Shown here piece by piece: positions 54,718-62,771 of a stretch of 64,000 bases of DNA (the first letter of the stretch is position 1; each line of letters starts with the position of its first letter). A model generated the notes under the pieces. The model had not been told where the DNA came from. It saw nothing but the letters and a program-made list of their open reading frames with translations, and did not search any database. Both the position numbers and the translations under genes were made by a program. Origin of the DNA: Candidatus Geothermarchaeum rappei (GTDB lineage: Archaea > Thermoproteota > Nitrososphaeria > Geothermarchaeales > JDFR-13); NCBI GenBank assembly GCA_002011085.2, contig MTMB02000001.1:105820-169819 (forward strand). Direction: 5' to 3'.

Positions 54718-55398
54718 TTACTTAGGAGTTTCTTTCAAAGCCATGTACATGTAGGTAAGTATGTTACATGCCGCTGTAGATGCATGATGATTATAGGGAG
54801 ATATACTTATCCTCATATCGGAGTATGATGCTATCTCCTCTCTAAACTCACCTTCTTGGAAAGCCCCTATTACAATAGTCTCTCCAAGGATTTCTATAGT
54901 CTTCCTTATGTCTATAGGCTCTCCCTCTACAGAGAGCAGATATACCTTCCTATTCTTCTCCCTAAATACATCCTCAAGTTTACTGTCAATAATCTTCATT
55001 AGAATAGGCTCTTTCTCAGGAGGTACCCTACCCTTTCTAAGCAGTTGAATCATTAATCCCTCAAATCTATAGTAGTCCAGTGGCACCCTCATATCTGGAT
55101 TCACCCATATTATCTTGTCGTCCAATGTATGTATGTATATCTCTAGAAGACCTCCTTTACAGAGTGGACTGTCCAACGTCATTATCAGCAGTCGATGTAC
55201 AATGTCGGGCCTCCCCCTCTTAACCGTAGATATCCCATGATCCTTCATAGCCGTATAGTGGATGGGAATATATAGTAGGATCTTACTAGGATGTCTCCTC
55301 CTCCTCTTAGAATCAGATTCCACAGAGGGATGATTCCACAGCTTCCTAGGAACGGGTTCTAGAGAGGCCTCTACAAAAACGATCCTAGTCTTTTTCAT
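54718..55398 (-). CDS. nep1: rRNA pseudouridine N1-methyltransferase Nep1 (Emg1)
   Basis: Nep1 is a SPOUT methyltransferase that acts on a pseudouridine in helix 35 of 16S rRNA and is needed for small-subunit assembly. The 226-residue protein has the hallmark KRGRPDIVHRLLIMTLDSPLCKGGLLEIYIHT, followed by IWVNPDMRVPLDYYRFEGLMIQLL. The C-terminal SAM-binding knot contains VIGAFQEGEF and ISISPYNHHASTAACNILTYMY. The ATG at 55398 is probably leaderless, given the TATA about 25 bases upstream; a GTG at 55407 is an alternative. It is divergent from the RNase P gene. Confidence 0.93.
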   Translation of the reverse strand: MKKTRIVFVEASLEPVPRKLWNHPSVESDSKRRRRHPSKILLYIPIHYTAMKDHGISTVKRGRPDIVHRLLIMTLDSPLCKGGLLEIYIHTLDDKIIWVNPDMRVPLDYYRFEGLMIQLLRKGRVPPEKEPILMKIIDSKLEDVFREKNRKVYLLSVEGEPIDIRKTIEILGETIVIGAFQEGEFREEIASYSDMRISISPYNHHASTAACNILTYMYMALKETPK

Positions 55399-55421
55399 CT
55401 TAGACACTTATAATTTATTTA

Positions 55422-55793
55422 TTGTATGGATTGGTTATTGAATTTGAATACCTGTTTGGATGGGATAGGCTTTATAACGTGGTGTCTTTATTGAGGAAAC
55501 CTCGTGTATCTAGGCGTATGGTGGTTGCCGAGATCATCCGTTTGATGAACCTAGCTTTAAATCCCGATACGCCCATTAAATTCGCCGATAGATATGTATA
55601 CCTCGCTAGGAGGTTCTCCATGAAGTATAAGGTGCCTATCCCCCGTAGATATAAGCTCTTTATATGCAAGGGTTGTAAACGTGTTTTGAAACCCGGTGTC
55701 ACAGCTGTTTTTAGGGTTAGAACCCGGCCTAAGAAGCATCTCTACGTCAAATGCCTTAGGTGTGGCCATGTCTACAGAAGAATTTATGAATAG
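55422..55793 (+). CDS. rnp4: RNase P protein component 4 (Rpp21/Rpr2 family)
   Basis: RNase P4 is a zinc protein that helps the catalytic RNA trim the 5' ends of tRNA precursors. The 123-residue protein has the family's helical N-terminal part with YVYLARRFSMKYKVPIPRRYKLFIC. A four-cysteine zinc ribbon follows, built from CKGCKRVLKPG and CLRCGHVYRR. The available starts are TTGs at 55422 and 55431; no in-frame ATG exists before conserved sequence. It is the first gene of a plus-strand run leading to the kinase fusion. Confidence 0.88.
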   Translation: MYGLVIEFEYLFGWDRLYNVVSLLRKPRVSRRMVVAEIIRLMNLALNPDTPIKFADRYVYLARRFSMKYKVPIPRRYKLFICKGCKRVLKPGVTAVFRVRTRPKKHLYVKCLRCGHVYRRIYE

Positions 55794-55825
55794 AGTCTTG
55801 CTAATTATTATTGTTGGTTATAGCG

Positions 55826-56422
55826 ATGTATGAAGACATCATTATTCTCAGTGTATCAAGTATTGTGTCGCTGATAATCATATTGTACTCTGCAATGAGT
55901 ATGAACCGTGAGTTGAAGGGCCTCATAACCCCCTCTATATCAACTAGGCCTATTGTATCTGAGGGCGTGGATTATATTACTAGGAAGAAGGAGCTTGAAT
56001 ACCTGAAGGAGATTCTGCAGAATACCATAGCAAGGGTATATAAGGAGTATGAGGAGGGCCGGATAACTGAGGAGGAGCGTGATATACTAATATCAAAGTT
56101 TAGAAGTAGGCTCCTAGATGTGGATAAGGAGCTTAGCGAAGTCTCTCTATACGCTGAGCTCGAGTCCCTTGAGAAGGAGTATAAGAAGCTTATGGAGGAC
56201 TATGAGAAGCGTAAGAAGGAGCTGGAGGAGAAGATACAGCGGATTAAAAGCAGGATCCAGGTGAGGGAGGAGAAGGAGGAGAAGCATGTGGAGGAGAAGA
56301 AGGAGGAGAAGGAGGTGAAGCCTAGGGCTACGAGGACCAGATCCACTAGAGAAACCGATTTATCCGCACTTATGGAGGAACTATCTGAGATGATGAAGAA
56401 GCTTGAGGAGGGAGAGGAATAG
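55826..56422 (+). CDS. Membrane-anchored coiled-coil protein
   Basis: This 198-residue protein has one N-terminal membrane helix (about residues 4-24), then a long charged coiled coil from residue 50 to 150, rich in Glu and Lys heptads. A basic, proline-containing stretch (VKPRATRTRSTRE) and a short acidic helix end the protein. The remainder is therefore probably cytoplasmic. I do not recognise the family. The ATG at 55826 is preferred over a TTG at 55811. It ends 4 bases before the DedA-family gene, so the two are coupled. Confidence 0.65.
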   Translation: MYEDIIILSVSSIVSLIIILYSAMSMNRELKGLITPSISTRPIVSEGVDYITRKKELEYLKEILQNTIARVYKEYEEGRITEEERDILISKFRSRLLDVDKELSEVSLYAELESLEKEYKKLMEDYEKRKKELEEKIQRIKSRIQVREEKEEKHVEEKKEEKEVKPRATRTRSTRETDLSALMEELSEMMKKLEEGEE

Positions 56423-56426
56423 GTAG

Positions 56427-57020
56427 ATGGCTGAGAGTTTCCTGATGGAGCTAGTTTCGCAATATGGATACCTCGGCGTCTTCTTAATAAGCCTAATTAG
56501 CAACGGCACCTTCATATTTCCAGTTCCATACCTCATCGTAATTTACTATATCGGTGCCACTGGAGCTATGGATCCCCTACTGGTCGCCTTACTAGCTGGT
56601 TTAGGCGCGACTATTGGGGAGATGACTCTATACTTCCTAAGCATGTTGGGTAGGGTGATCCTCCCAGCAAAATATAAGGAGCGGGTTGAGGCGGTTAAAC
56701 TTGCTCTTGATAAATATGGGCCTATAATAATATTCTTCTTCGCATTAACTCCCCTACCTGATGACGTGATATATCCTGTCCTAGGCATTATGAAATATAA
56801 TTTTCTAAAGGTCTTCATCTCTTGCTTCCTAGGTAAGACGCTTATGAGTGGCATTGTCGTCTATGCAGGGTATTACTCCGCCGAATATATAGCTACATTC
56901 CTCGGTGGAGAGTCGCTTTTCTCAAGTGTCCTAGCCGTTTTAATAGGTATAGCCCTGGCTATTATTGTTTTAAAAGTTGATTGGACTAAATATTTCAATG
57001 TCGAGGTGGTTAGGAGGTAG
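56427..57020 (+). CDS. DedA/VTT-family membrane protein
   Basis: This 197-residue protein has the VTT (SNARE-associated/DedA) pattern: a re-entrant N-terminal segment NGTFIFPVPYLIVIYYIGATGAMDPLLVALLAGLGATIGEM, the FFFALTPLPDDVIYPVLGIMKY re-entrant loop with its Pro-Asp-Asp, and two closing membrane helices. DedA proteins are proposed to move lipids, including carrier lipids, across the membrane. Its stop lies inside a GGAGG that serves the next gene. Confidence 0.88.
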   Translation: MAESFLMELVSQYGYLGVFLISLISNGTFIFPVPYLIVIYYIGATGAMDPLLVALLAGLGATIGEMTLYFLSMLGRVILPAKYKERVEAVKLALDKYGPIIIFFFALTPLPDDVIYPVLGIMKYNFLKVFISCFLGKTLMSGIVVYAGYYSAEYIATFLGGESLFSSVLAVLIGIALAIIVLKVDWTKYFNVEVVRR

Positions 57021-57027
57021 ATATATA

Positions 57028-58152
57028 TTGATCGTAGTGGGAACAGGCATAACTGGGGCTGGTAGAACCGCTCTTCTAAGAAGTGTTGTAGAATATGCCC
57101 TCTCAAAGGGTAGGCGGATAGACCTGGTGGATATCGGGCCAAGGATGTTTGAGAAGGCATCTAGCCTCAGGATTAAGATACCTGGTGACAAGATCCTCGA
57201 CCTAGATAGTACGACCCTAAGGTTCCTTAGGGCCGCTGTATTCGAGGAGATCAGCCATAGTCTAGATGAATATAGGGGTGAGGATAAAGACCTATTTATC
57301 AGTCTCCACATGAGCTTCAGATGGCACAAAGTCATTCTCCCAGCGTTTGACTACTATTATCTAAATCAGATTAAACCAGATTTTTATGCAACGATTATAG
57401 ACTCCGCCGCCTATATCCTGAAGAGGATCGAGGAGTCCCCGGACTTACAACATTGGAGGAATAAGCTTAATCTACGTGAAATCCTTATCTGGCAGGATGA
57501 GGAGGTGTTTATAACATCTATCGTAGCCGATATCCTAGGCTCTCCATTCTATATAATTCCACGGTCTTCACCGCCTGACATGCTATATAATATCATGCGT
57601 GAGGTCGAGCTACCTAGGAAGAAGGGGCTTAAGCCTAGGATGCTCAAGGCCTACATCAGTTATCCGATGACGATGGTCAAGGGTAATGAGGAGTTTGAGA
57701 GGGAGCGGCTGGAGCTTATAGATAAGCTTAGGAAACGCGGCGTCATAATATTTGACCCGGTCATGGTTGAGGACATGATCCTCCTCGATAAGATAGCCGA
57801 TAAGGATGTTGATGACGTTGTATATGTCGAGGAGTTCGACCTTCATATAAGGGTCAAGGATATTTTGGATGCGAGGCAGTATATCATTGACCAGACGATA
57901 TTCAGGGACTATAGGTTCATCGACCAGTCGGATATGATAGTCGTCTTCTACCCTGTTAAAGAGCTCTCGGCTGGAGTTTTGAGTGAAATGATATACGCAC
58001 ATACACATATGAAGAATGTATATGCATTGTTTACACAGAAGAATATTAGTCCATTCTTCCTTAACTACTCGACAGAGATATTCAGCGATATAGACTCGAT
58101 AGTCGAGTTTATAGGAAACCTCGTGGAGTCACAGGGAGAAACAGAACAATAA
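57028..58152 (+). CDS. P-loop kinase-like domain fused to a nucleoside deoxyribosyltransferase-like domain
   Basis: The 374-residue protein has two parts. Residues 1 to about 195 resemble an archaeal adenylate-kinase-type P-loop fold, with GITGAGRT at residues 7-14, in which Arg replaces the usual Walker A Lys. SLHMSFRWHK (like the D-x-H of AMP-type kinases) and a helical lid-like region follow. Residues 205-374 resemble nucleoside 2-deoxyribosyltransferases: AYISYPMTMVKG at the start, IIFDPVMVED, SDMIVVFYP, and SAGVLSEMIYAH, with Glu320 at the catalytic position. The TTG at 57028 is set by GGAGG in the DedA stop; the frame is open back to 56977. Function unknown, nucleotide metabolism or sensing suggested. 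Confidence 0.7.
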   Translation: MIVVGTGITGAGRTALLRSVVEYALSKGRRIDLVDIGPRMFEKASSLRIKIPGDKILDLDSTTLRFLRAAVFEEISHSLDEYRGEDKDLFISLHMSFRWHKVILPAFDYYYLNQIKPDFYATIIDSAAYILKRIEESPDLQHWRNKLNLREILIWQDEEVFITSIVADILGSPFYIIPRSSPPDMLYNIMREVELPRKKGLKPRMLKAYISYPMTMVKGNEEFERERLELIDKLRKRGVIIFDPVMVEDMILLDKIADKDVDDVVYVEEFDLHIRVKDILDARQYIIDQTIFRDYRFIDQSDMIVVFYPVKELSAGVLSEMIYAHTHMKNVYALFTQKNISPFFLNYSTEIFSDIDSIVEFIGNLVESQGETEQ

Positions 58153-58167
58153 GTGTAAGTTAGAAGG

Positions 58168-58268
58168 TGGTGCTCCGGCCGGGATTTGAACCCGGGACCA
58201 CGGGCTCGAGAGGCCCGTCTCAGCCCCCCAAGCTTGGGGTATGCTTGACCGGGCTACACCACCGGAGC
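58168..58268 (-). tRNA. tRNA-Glu (anticodon CTC) with a 22-nt insertion before the anticodon stem; CCA encoded
   Basis: On the minus strand the acceptor stem GCTCCGG pairs with CCGGAGC. The D arm is GTGT...GCAT, the anticodon stem is CGGGC/GCCCG with loop CTCTCGA (anticodon CTC), the variable loop is TGGTC and the T arm is CCGGG-TTCAAAT-CCCGG. A discriminator A and an encoded CCA (58170-58168) follow. Between D arm and anticodon stem a normal tRNA-Glu has one base (position 26), and here there are 23. Removing 22 bases restores a perfect cloverleaf, so the gene has an intron at a non-canonical site, about 25/26. Confidence 0.92.
58219..58240 (-). other. Predicted non-canonical tRNA intron, 22 nt
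   Basis: The insertion contains the perfect palindrome CCCCAAGCTTGGGG and ends in GGCTGAG. The exact boundary is ambiguous by one A at each end. Three C residues at its 5' end can pair with the GGG of the anticodon stem to give part of a relaxed bulge-helix-bulge, but I could not draw a strict 3-4-3 motif. The internal palindrome may form a competing hairpin. Confidence 0.7.
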
Positions 58269-58303
58269 CTCGACTTCTAATAGAGTATATTGGATACTTC
58301 TTT

Positions 58304-58315
58304 CTTTATAAAGTT
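58304..58315 (-). promoter_or_regulatory. TATA-box promoter of tRNA-Glu
   Basis: Read on the minus strand, AACTTTATAAAG is centred about 41 bases upstream of the mature tRNA 5' end. This would start the transcript about 15 bases before the tRNA, leaving a short leader for RNase P. Confidence 0.45.
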
Positions 58316-58338
58316 TAATTTATTTCACTGTAGGATTT

Positions 58339-59238
58339 TCAGCGTATTAACCCTGGTTTCCTATCGGTTATCTTAGTTATCATGATATTCCTCTTCATCT
58401 CTTCCAGCACGTGCCTTGTCTCGTCAAGAGCCTCTTTATATGCTATGGCAAAGAATGCCTCTCCAATCATATTCTGTGTCACGCCTATCACGCCGTCTAT
58501 ATTCCATATTGACTGAATAATCTTCTCTAACGCTGGAGTTAGGAAGCCTGCTTTCTGCGCATATTCCCAGCATCTATGCATCAGATTATGTGGAGTCGGG
58601 TCCCTCAAAACCTTCTCCATAGTCTTCTCCCCTAGATACTTTATGAACTCTAGGTTTACACCGCCTTCTATTACCGCCTTAGTATCTATTGGTGAGTACC
58701 AGGCTGTGATTACGTATATGTCTTCATCGTAGATTATATTGTCTACAAAAGCCATTCCAGGCTCACCAGGCCTCCTTATAAGGACGATACCTGGGTTTAA
58801 AAGACCTTGGACTGTTCCCAAGCCTGTTCTGAAGACTACCTCTGTCTCATGCGCGATCCTTCCTATCTCATAGAGCGTCTTATTTATATTTAGGTATCGG
58901 GCGACGGCTATTCCAGTGGCTAATGCACTTGCTGCACTCGTGCCATATCCATATCCAACTGGAGGCTTTATAGTCTGTCTAATCGTCAGCCCAGTGGATA
59001 CATGGGCCTCGTTCATAAGCTTTAGAGTAACATATTCTGCAAGGGAGTTCTCCGTCTTCACCCCATTGATATAGACATGTATTTTCTCATCCTCCGAGTC
59101 ATGTACCTCGACTACAACACCGTCTTCAACCGTGACTCCCCCGCCTATTGAACCAGTCTCTCTAATGGAGGAGGCTATATATGGCGCGAAGAATCCGGAT
59201 ATCCCAGCAGGGGAATAGGCTTTGATCAATGGATGCAT
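58339..59238 (-). CDS. Pantoate kinase (GHMP family)
   Basis: Archaeal pantoate kinase phosphorylates pantoate ahead of phosphopantothenate synthetase, replacing bacterial PanC/PanK in coenzyme A synthesis. The 299-residue protein has AYSPAGISGFFAPY at the N-terminus and GSIGGGVTVEDGVVVEV. The GHMP ATP-binding loop PPVGYGYGTSAASALATGIAVA follows, and then GLGTVQGLLNPGIVLIRRPGEPG, all typical of COG1829. The ATG is clear. Its partner phosphopantothenate synthetase is not in the window. Confidence 0.9.
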   Translation of the reverse strand: MHPLIKAYSPAGISGFFAPYIASSIRETGSIGGGVTVEDGVVVEVHDSEDEKIHVYINGVKTENSLAEYVTLKLMNEAHVSTGLTIRQTIKPPVGYGYGTSAASALATGIAVARYLNINKTLYEIGRIAHETEVVFRTGLGTVQGLLNPGIVLIRRPGEPGMAFVDNIIYDEDIYVITAWYSPIDTKAVIEGGVNLEFIKYLGEKTMEKVLRDPTPHNLMHRCWEYAQKAGFLTPALEKIIQSIWNIDGVIGVTQNMIGEAFFAIAYKEALDETRHVLEEMKRNIMITKITDRKPGLIR

Positions 59239-59383
59239 CCCCTCAAAACACGTGCTTATCTAAATATTTTTATCCTCTACATATTTCAATTTTCTCTTTT
59301 AAATACCTGATTTCTTATGTCGTTTTATTCACTTATCTACTCATAACCTTTAAATACGACCAGTGTGTCAATATGATGTTCTA

Positions 59384-59509
59384 ATGTATGTGTATCGAGT
59401 ACATGAAGGTGTCTCGAGTAGAATGAAGATGGAGAAGAAGAACACGTATAGAGGCGTTGGAAAAGACCAGGCGTCGAGCCGTTTAACAGATTATTCTATA
59501 TCCTTCTAA
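59384..59509 (+). CDS. Small basic protein, 41 residues, near-leaderless
   Basis: An ATG-to-TAA frame encodes 41 residues with many Lys, Arg and Ser (KMEKKNTYRGVGKDQASSR). A strong TATA-like CTTTAAATAC at 59348-59357 is centred 31 bases before the ATG, so the mRNA would have almost no leader. It precedes the MFS gene by 32 bases on the same strand and occupies most of an otherwise empty 300-base gap. No family is recognised and no metal motif is present. Confidence 0.45.
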   Translation: MYVYRVHEGVSSRMKMEKKNTYRGVGKDQASSRLTDYSISF

Positions 59510-59541
59510 ATAGGTCATCAAGATAGTGTTGGTTTCTGGGA

Positions 59542-60909
59542 ATGGGGTTGTCTCCTATGTATAGTCCAAGTGTATTTCTAAGGCGTTTTCACGAGGGTAT
59601 AAAAACCTCAAAATACTTTATACTTGTCTCGCCTCAGAAAATTACGCTGGCTATCTTAAACACATTAATTATATTGAGGGCCCTAGAGCTAGGCTTTGGC
59701 CCTATTGGAATAAGCTACATCACAATGTCCAGTATATTATCGTATCTCTTGGTGAGCTTCGTCTCCCCGAGGCTGATTTATAGGAAGGATCTTGTTAGAT
59801 ACTCTCTTCAAGCAGCTTATCTAGCCTTATCCACCTCATCTATTATGCTGGCAATCGATAATAGACTGATGCTACTCGGCTCTTCAATCGCTGTATTCAC
59901 ATCTTCATACATAATATACTATACAATATATGTCTCCATCAAGAACAATGGTGTCCGTGACAAGGCGTCCTATATATCTAGGTTTGAGACCATAGGCGGT
60001 TTCTCATGGTTAACTGGCCTGATCCTCGGGCTTATACTAACTTCACTATTCAGTCTTAGGATGATCCCTATACTAATATCCATAATCCCATTCATAGGCC
60101 TACTATACTCATTTTACTACTATGGCGTTCCATCTTATAATGGAGGGCTCAGGAAGACGATTAGGATACCAGTTAGAATACTATTCTCACTACGCTCCCT
60201 CCCTATACATTCTCCTGTGAAGACGATTAGGAACGCCGTTAGCGATGTATCGGTCTCTCTAAAATACTTTATGTTATCCGTCTTCTTGATACAGGTCTCA
60301 ATATCCCTTGCATTTACACACCTAATTCCATATGTCAAATCTCTGGGGTTTGCAGCGAGCCAGGTGTATCTGCTCGTTGTGTTCAGCTCGGTTTCCTCAA
60401 CACTATCATATGGATTCGTTGGTAGGAGATTTAGGGGTAGAAATAGTCTTCTGGAGGCATTGGGCATTAGAATACTGGTCTATCTATCGTTTATAGCTGT
60501 TTTATCAACTGGTTTAGGCGCGTTCCTAGGCGTCTACAGTGTACTACTGTATATCCCTCTATTCATGTTCATGGGCGTATCTTGGGCATTTATAAGCATA
60601 AACTTATCATCAATTCTCCTGAACCTCAAGCCTAGGCAGATCTCTAAGGTAAATCTAGCTGGTGGAGTAGGTAGTGTCACTGGAATACTCTTATCAGGCT
60701 ATTTATTCACATTGATACCCTACCCAATTCAGATACTGGTTTCCCTGGGTGTGATGGCGGCGTCGCTTATGATCGTCTTGACAAAGCCTATTATACAGAG
60801 GATTGAACCCCCGTTTATAATTAAGAACCACTACTTAATTGGATCAACACACAGGTATAATGTTAACCACTCTCTCAAGGTTAGGAGGATATCTAGGAGG
60901 GTAAACTAG
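59542..60909 (+). CDS. Major facilitator superfamily transporter
   Basis: This 455-residue protein has 11 or 12 predicted membrane helices in two halves joined by a basic cytoplasmic loop (about residues 205-235). The N-terminal half has FGPIGISYITMSS near helix 1-2 and a charged FISRFETIGGFSW-like segment after helix 4, as in MFS carriers. The substrate is unknown. The C-terminal 30 residues are basic and soluble. It may share a transcript with the 41-residue frame upstream. Confidence 0.75.
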   Translation: MGLSPMYSPSVFLRRFHEGIKTSKYFILVSPQKITLAILNTLIILRALELGFGPIGISYITMSSILSYLLVSFVSPRLIYRKDLVRYSLQAAYLALSTSSIMLAIDNRLMLLGSSIAVFTSSYIIYYTIYVSIKNNGVRDKASYISRFETIGGFSWLTGLILGLILTSLFSLRMIPILISIIPFIGLLYSFYYYGVPSYNGGLRKTIRIPVRILFSLRSLPIHSPVKTIRNAVSDVSVSLKYFMLSVFLIQVSISLAFTHLIPYVKSLGFAASQVYLLVVFSSVSSTLSYGFVGRRFRGRNSLLEALGIRILVYLSFIAVLSTGLGAFLGVYSVLLYIPLFMFMGVSWAFISINLSSILLNLKPRQISKVNLAGGVGSVTGILLSGYLFTLIPYPIQILVSLGVMAASLMIVLTKPIIQRIEPPFIIKNHYLIGSTHRYNVNHSLKVRRISRRVN

Positions 60910-60951
60910 AATGGTTTTACTCTAAATACTGGTAGGCCAATAAATTATTTT

Positions 60952-61021
60952 GGTGGCGATGAGAGGGGTGATCAACCGGCTGATCGCCACATATGATGAT
61001 TTTTACCCCTGTCGAGCCACC
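60952..61021 (+). ncRNA. Candidate box C/D small RNA guiding 2'-O-methylation of 16S rRNA
   Basis: The 70-base element has a terminal stem GGTGGC (60952-60957) with GCCACC (61016-61021). It has a C-box variant GCGATGA (60956-60962), a D' box CTGA (60980-60983), a C' box ATGATGA (60993-60999) and a degenerate D box TCGA (61012-61015). The 10 bases abutting D', GATCAACCGG, are the exact complement of CCGGTTGATC, the highly conserved start of archaeal 16S rRNA. A TATA-like TCTAAATAC at 60921-60929 is centred 26 bases before the stem. It lies between convergent genes. An 8-bp hairpin (60953-60960 with 60983-60990) is an alternative fold. Confidence 0.6.
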
Positions 61022-61022
61022 G

Positions 61023-62771
61023 CTACCCCTTTTTCAATGCATTAACCAGTATCTCCTCATTATTGTATGCCCTTACCTCAACAGGAATGTTCTTCAGCTT
61101 AGTTGCCCTATAGCTGACGAAGAGCCATTCACCTGTCTCGAGTGTAGTGACCTTATCGATTACACTCCTGCTTATAGAGAATGCGTCTGAGACGACGTTT
61201 CTATCGTATGACCTTGGTAATGTGCTTACGAAGTAGTTGTGTAGCTGCTGCAGTGCATTGGTATTTAGATGTGCCAGCCTCTGTGTAGCTATCCATCCTC
61301 CGACGAGGTATTTCCTACCTTGTCTAAGCAGCATCTCAACAGCTAGGTTGGACTGATAAGTATAGTCGTCGCGGGCAGTCCTATCTGGAATAAATTCCTG
61401 GGCCTCATCTAGGATAATCAGTATCTTATTCCCAACGCCATAGTACTTCTTGTATCTGAAGACCTCTTCTATGAATATGGAGACGGCTTTCCTAGCGTTC
61501 TTCGGCTCAGGGATATAGAATATGGTTATAGGCGGCTGTCTTCTATTTTGGACTGCCTCTAACGCGATCTCATATATCCCCTTACCCTTCTTTTCAGTAG
61601 GTGTATAGTTGTTTATCGTGTAGAGCATGGCTTCACATGTCTTGAATAAATTGGATTTTGGGCTTAAGCCTCCTTTAATCCCTTCTAGAACCTCGATCAC
61701 CCCAATTTTTATATCACTGTAGCCTTCTTCATTGATCACCGAATAGAAATCCAGGTTGTCGGGGAGCTCCTCGACAGCCTCCAGCCCCTTATATACTAGG
61801 GTGTTTATATGCGGCTTATCATCGGATATACATGTTTCAAGGAATTTCTTGAAGCTTCCCACGGTTAGACTCCGCTCCCTCAGGGTTATCTTATTTAGGC
61901 TCGTGTCTAGCATGAGCCTCCTAAGCTCCTCCTCATCAACCTCATCCAAAACTGACTCTGGGATTACCTGGGCCTCTGCAAACCTATCTTTATGGAGAGG
62001 CTCATCCGTATAGACTGGGCATTCTCTACTAAGTATTATATCCAGTAGATGAACAGTATATTCCCCTGATAGGTCGAAGATGAATATCTTTATATCAGGT
62101 ATGTTCTCCAAGACCTTCCGGATCAGTAGGCTTGTCAAATTCGATTTTCCCGAGCCTGTGAAGCCGAATATCCCAGTATGGTATTTAAATAGGCTGTAGA
62201 TATCGATTGTAAGAGGTATGTTATATCCGATTAATACGCCTATGTCATCCACATATTTTTCACCGGGGTCTTTACACACCATCTCCTTAATAACGTTCTC
62301 AGACATTATATGGGCCTGAGAACCCACCAGGGGGCTGAGCCTAGTGTTCTCGAATACGAGCTGATCCCCGTTTATCTCCATCATATAGCCTGTGTGTACA
62401 GCCATTATCTCCATCCAGTTTTCCCCGCCTGATACCCAGCTCTCACTGATATTCTTCAAATATTCCCACTTAAGGATAGGAGGCACCTCTGAGGTTAGGG
62501 AGGGCATCTCATAATGCCTCGGCCTCACTCCAATAACCTCGAAAACTATATATACGGTTTCTCCGTTGGATAGGGTTCTCTCAATCCCAATTAGATTAGG
62601 CTCATGTAGATGATCGAATATCTCTAGGTCGAATAATGCATCTATATATGCTATTCCCTCGCTGAATACAACATCCTCTCCCCTAAGCCTAGCCGACTTC
62701 TTCTCGATTGAATAGTGCCTAAGCTTACCCTCAAATTTATCATCGAGTCTATGGAATATTTCTCCACTCAT
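61023..62771 (-). CDS. HerA-family ATPase, second copy
   Basis: This 582-residue ATPase of the HerA/FtsK superfamily is distinct from the herA at 9609-11039. Residues 1 to about 180 form an N-terminal domain that differs from the first copy's. The P-loop GFTGSGKS is at 203-210, followed by FIFDLSGEYTVHLLD. The Walker B LIILDEAQEFIP is near residue 460, then an arginine-finger-type MLLRQGRKYLVGGWIATQRLAHL. LHNYFVSTLPRSYDR and TLETGEWLFVSYRATKLKNIPVEVRAY close the ATPase as in HerA. It overlaps the preceding NurA-like gene by 4 bases (ATGA). Confidence 0.88.
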   Translation of the reverse strand: MSGEIFHRLDDKFEGKLRHYSIEKKSARLRGEDVVFSEGIAYIDALFDLEIFDHLHEPNLIGIERTLSNGETVYIVFEVIGVRPRHYEMPSLTSEVPPILKWEYLKNISESWVSGGENWMEIMAVHTGYMMEINGDQLVFENTRLSPLVGSQAHIMSENVIKEMVCKDPGEKYVDDIGVLIGYNIPLTIDIYSLFKYHTGIFGFTGSGKSNLTSLLIRKVLENIPDIKIFIFDLSGEYTVHLLDIILSRECPVYTDEPLHKDRFAEAQVIPESVLDEVDEEELRRLMLDTSLNKITLRERSLTVGSFKKFLETCISDDKPHINTLVYKGLEAVEELPDNLDFYSVINEEGYSDIKIGVIEVLEGIKGGLSPKSNLFKTCEAMLYTINNYTPTEKKGKGIYEIALEAVQNRRQPPITIFYIPEPKNARKAVSIFIEEVFRYKKYYGVGNKILIILDEAQEFIPDRTARDDYTYQSNLAVEMLLRQGRKYLVGGWIATQRLAHLNTNALQQLHNYFVSTLPRSYDRNVVSDAFSISRSVIDKVTTLETGEWLFVSYRATKLKNIPVEVRAYNNEEILVNALKKG

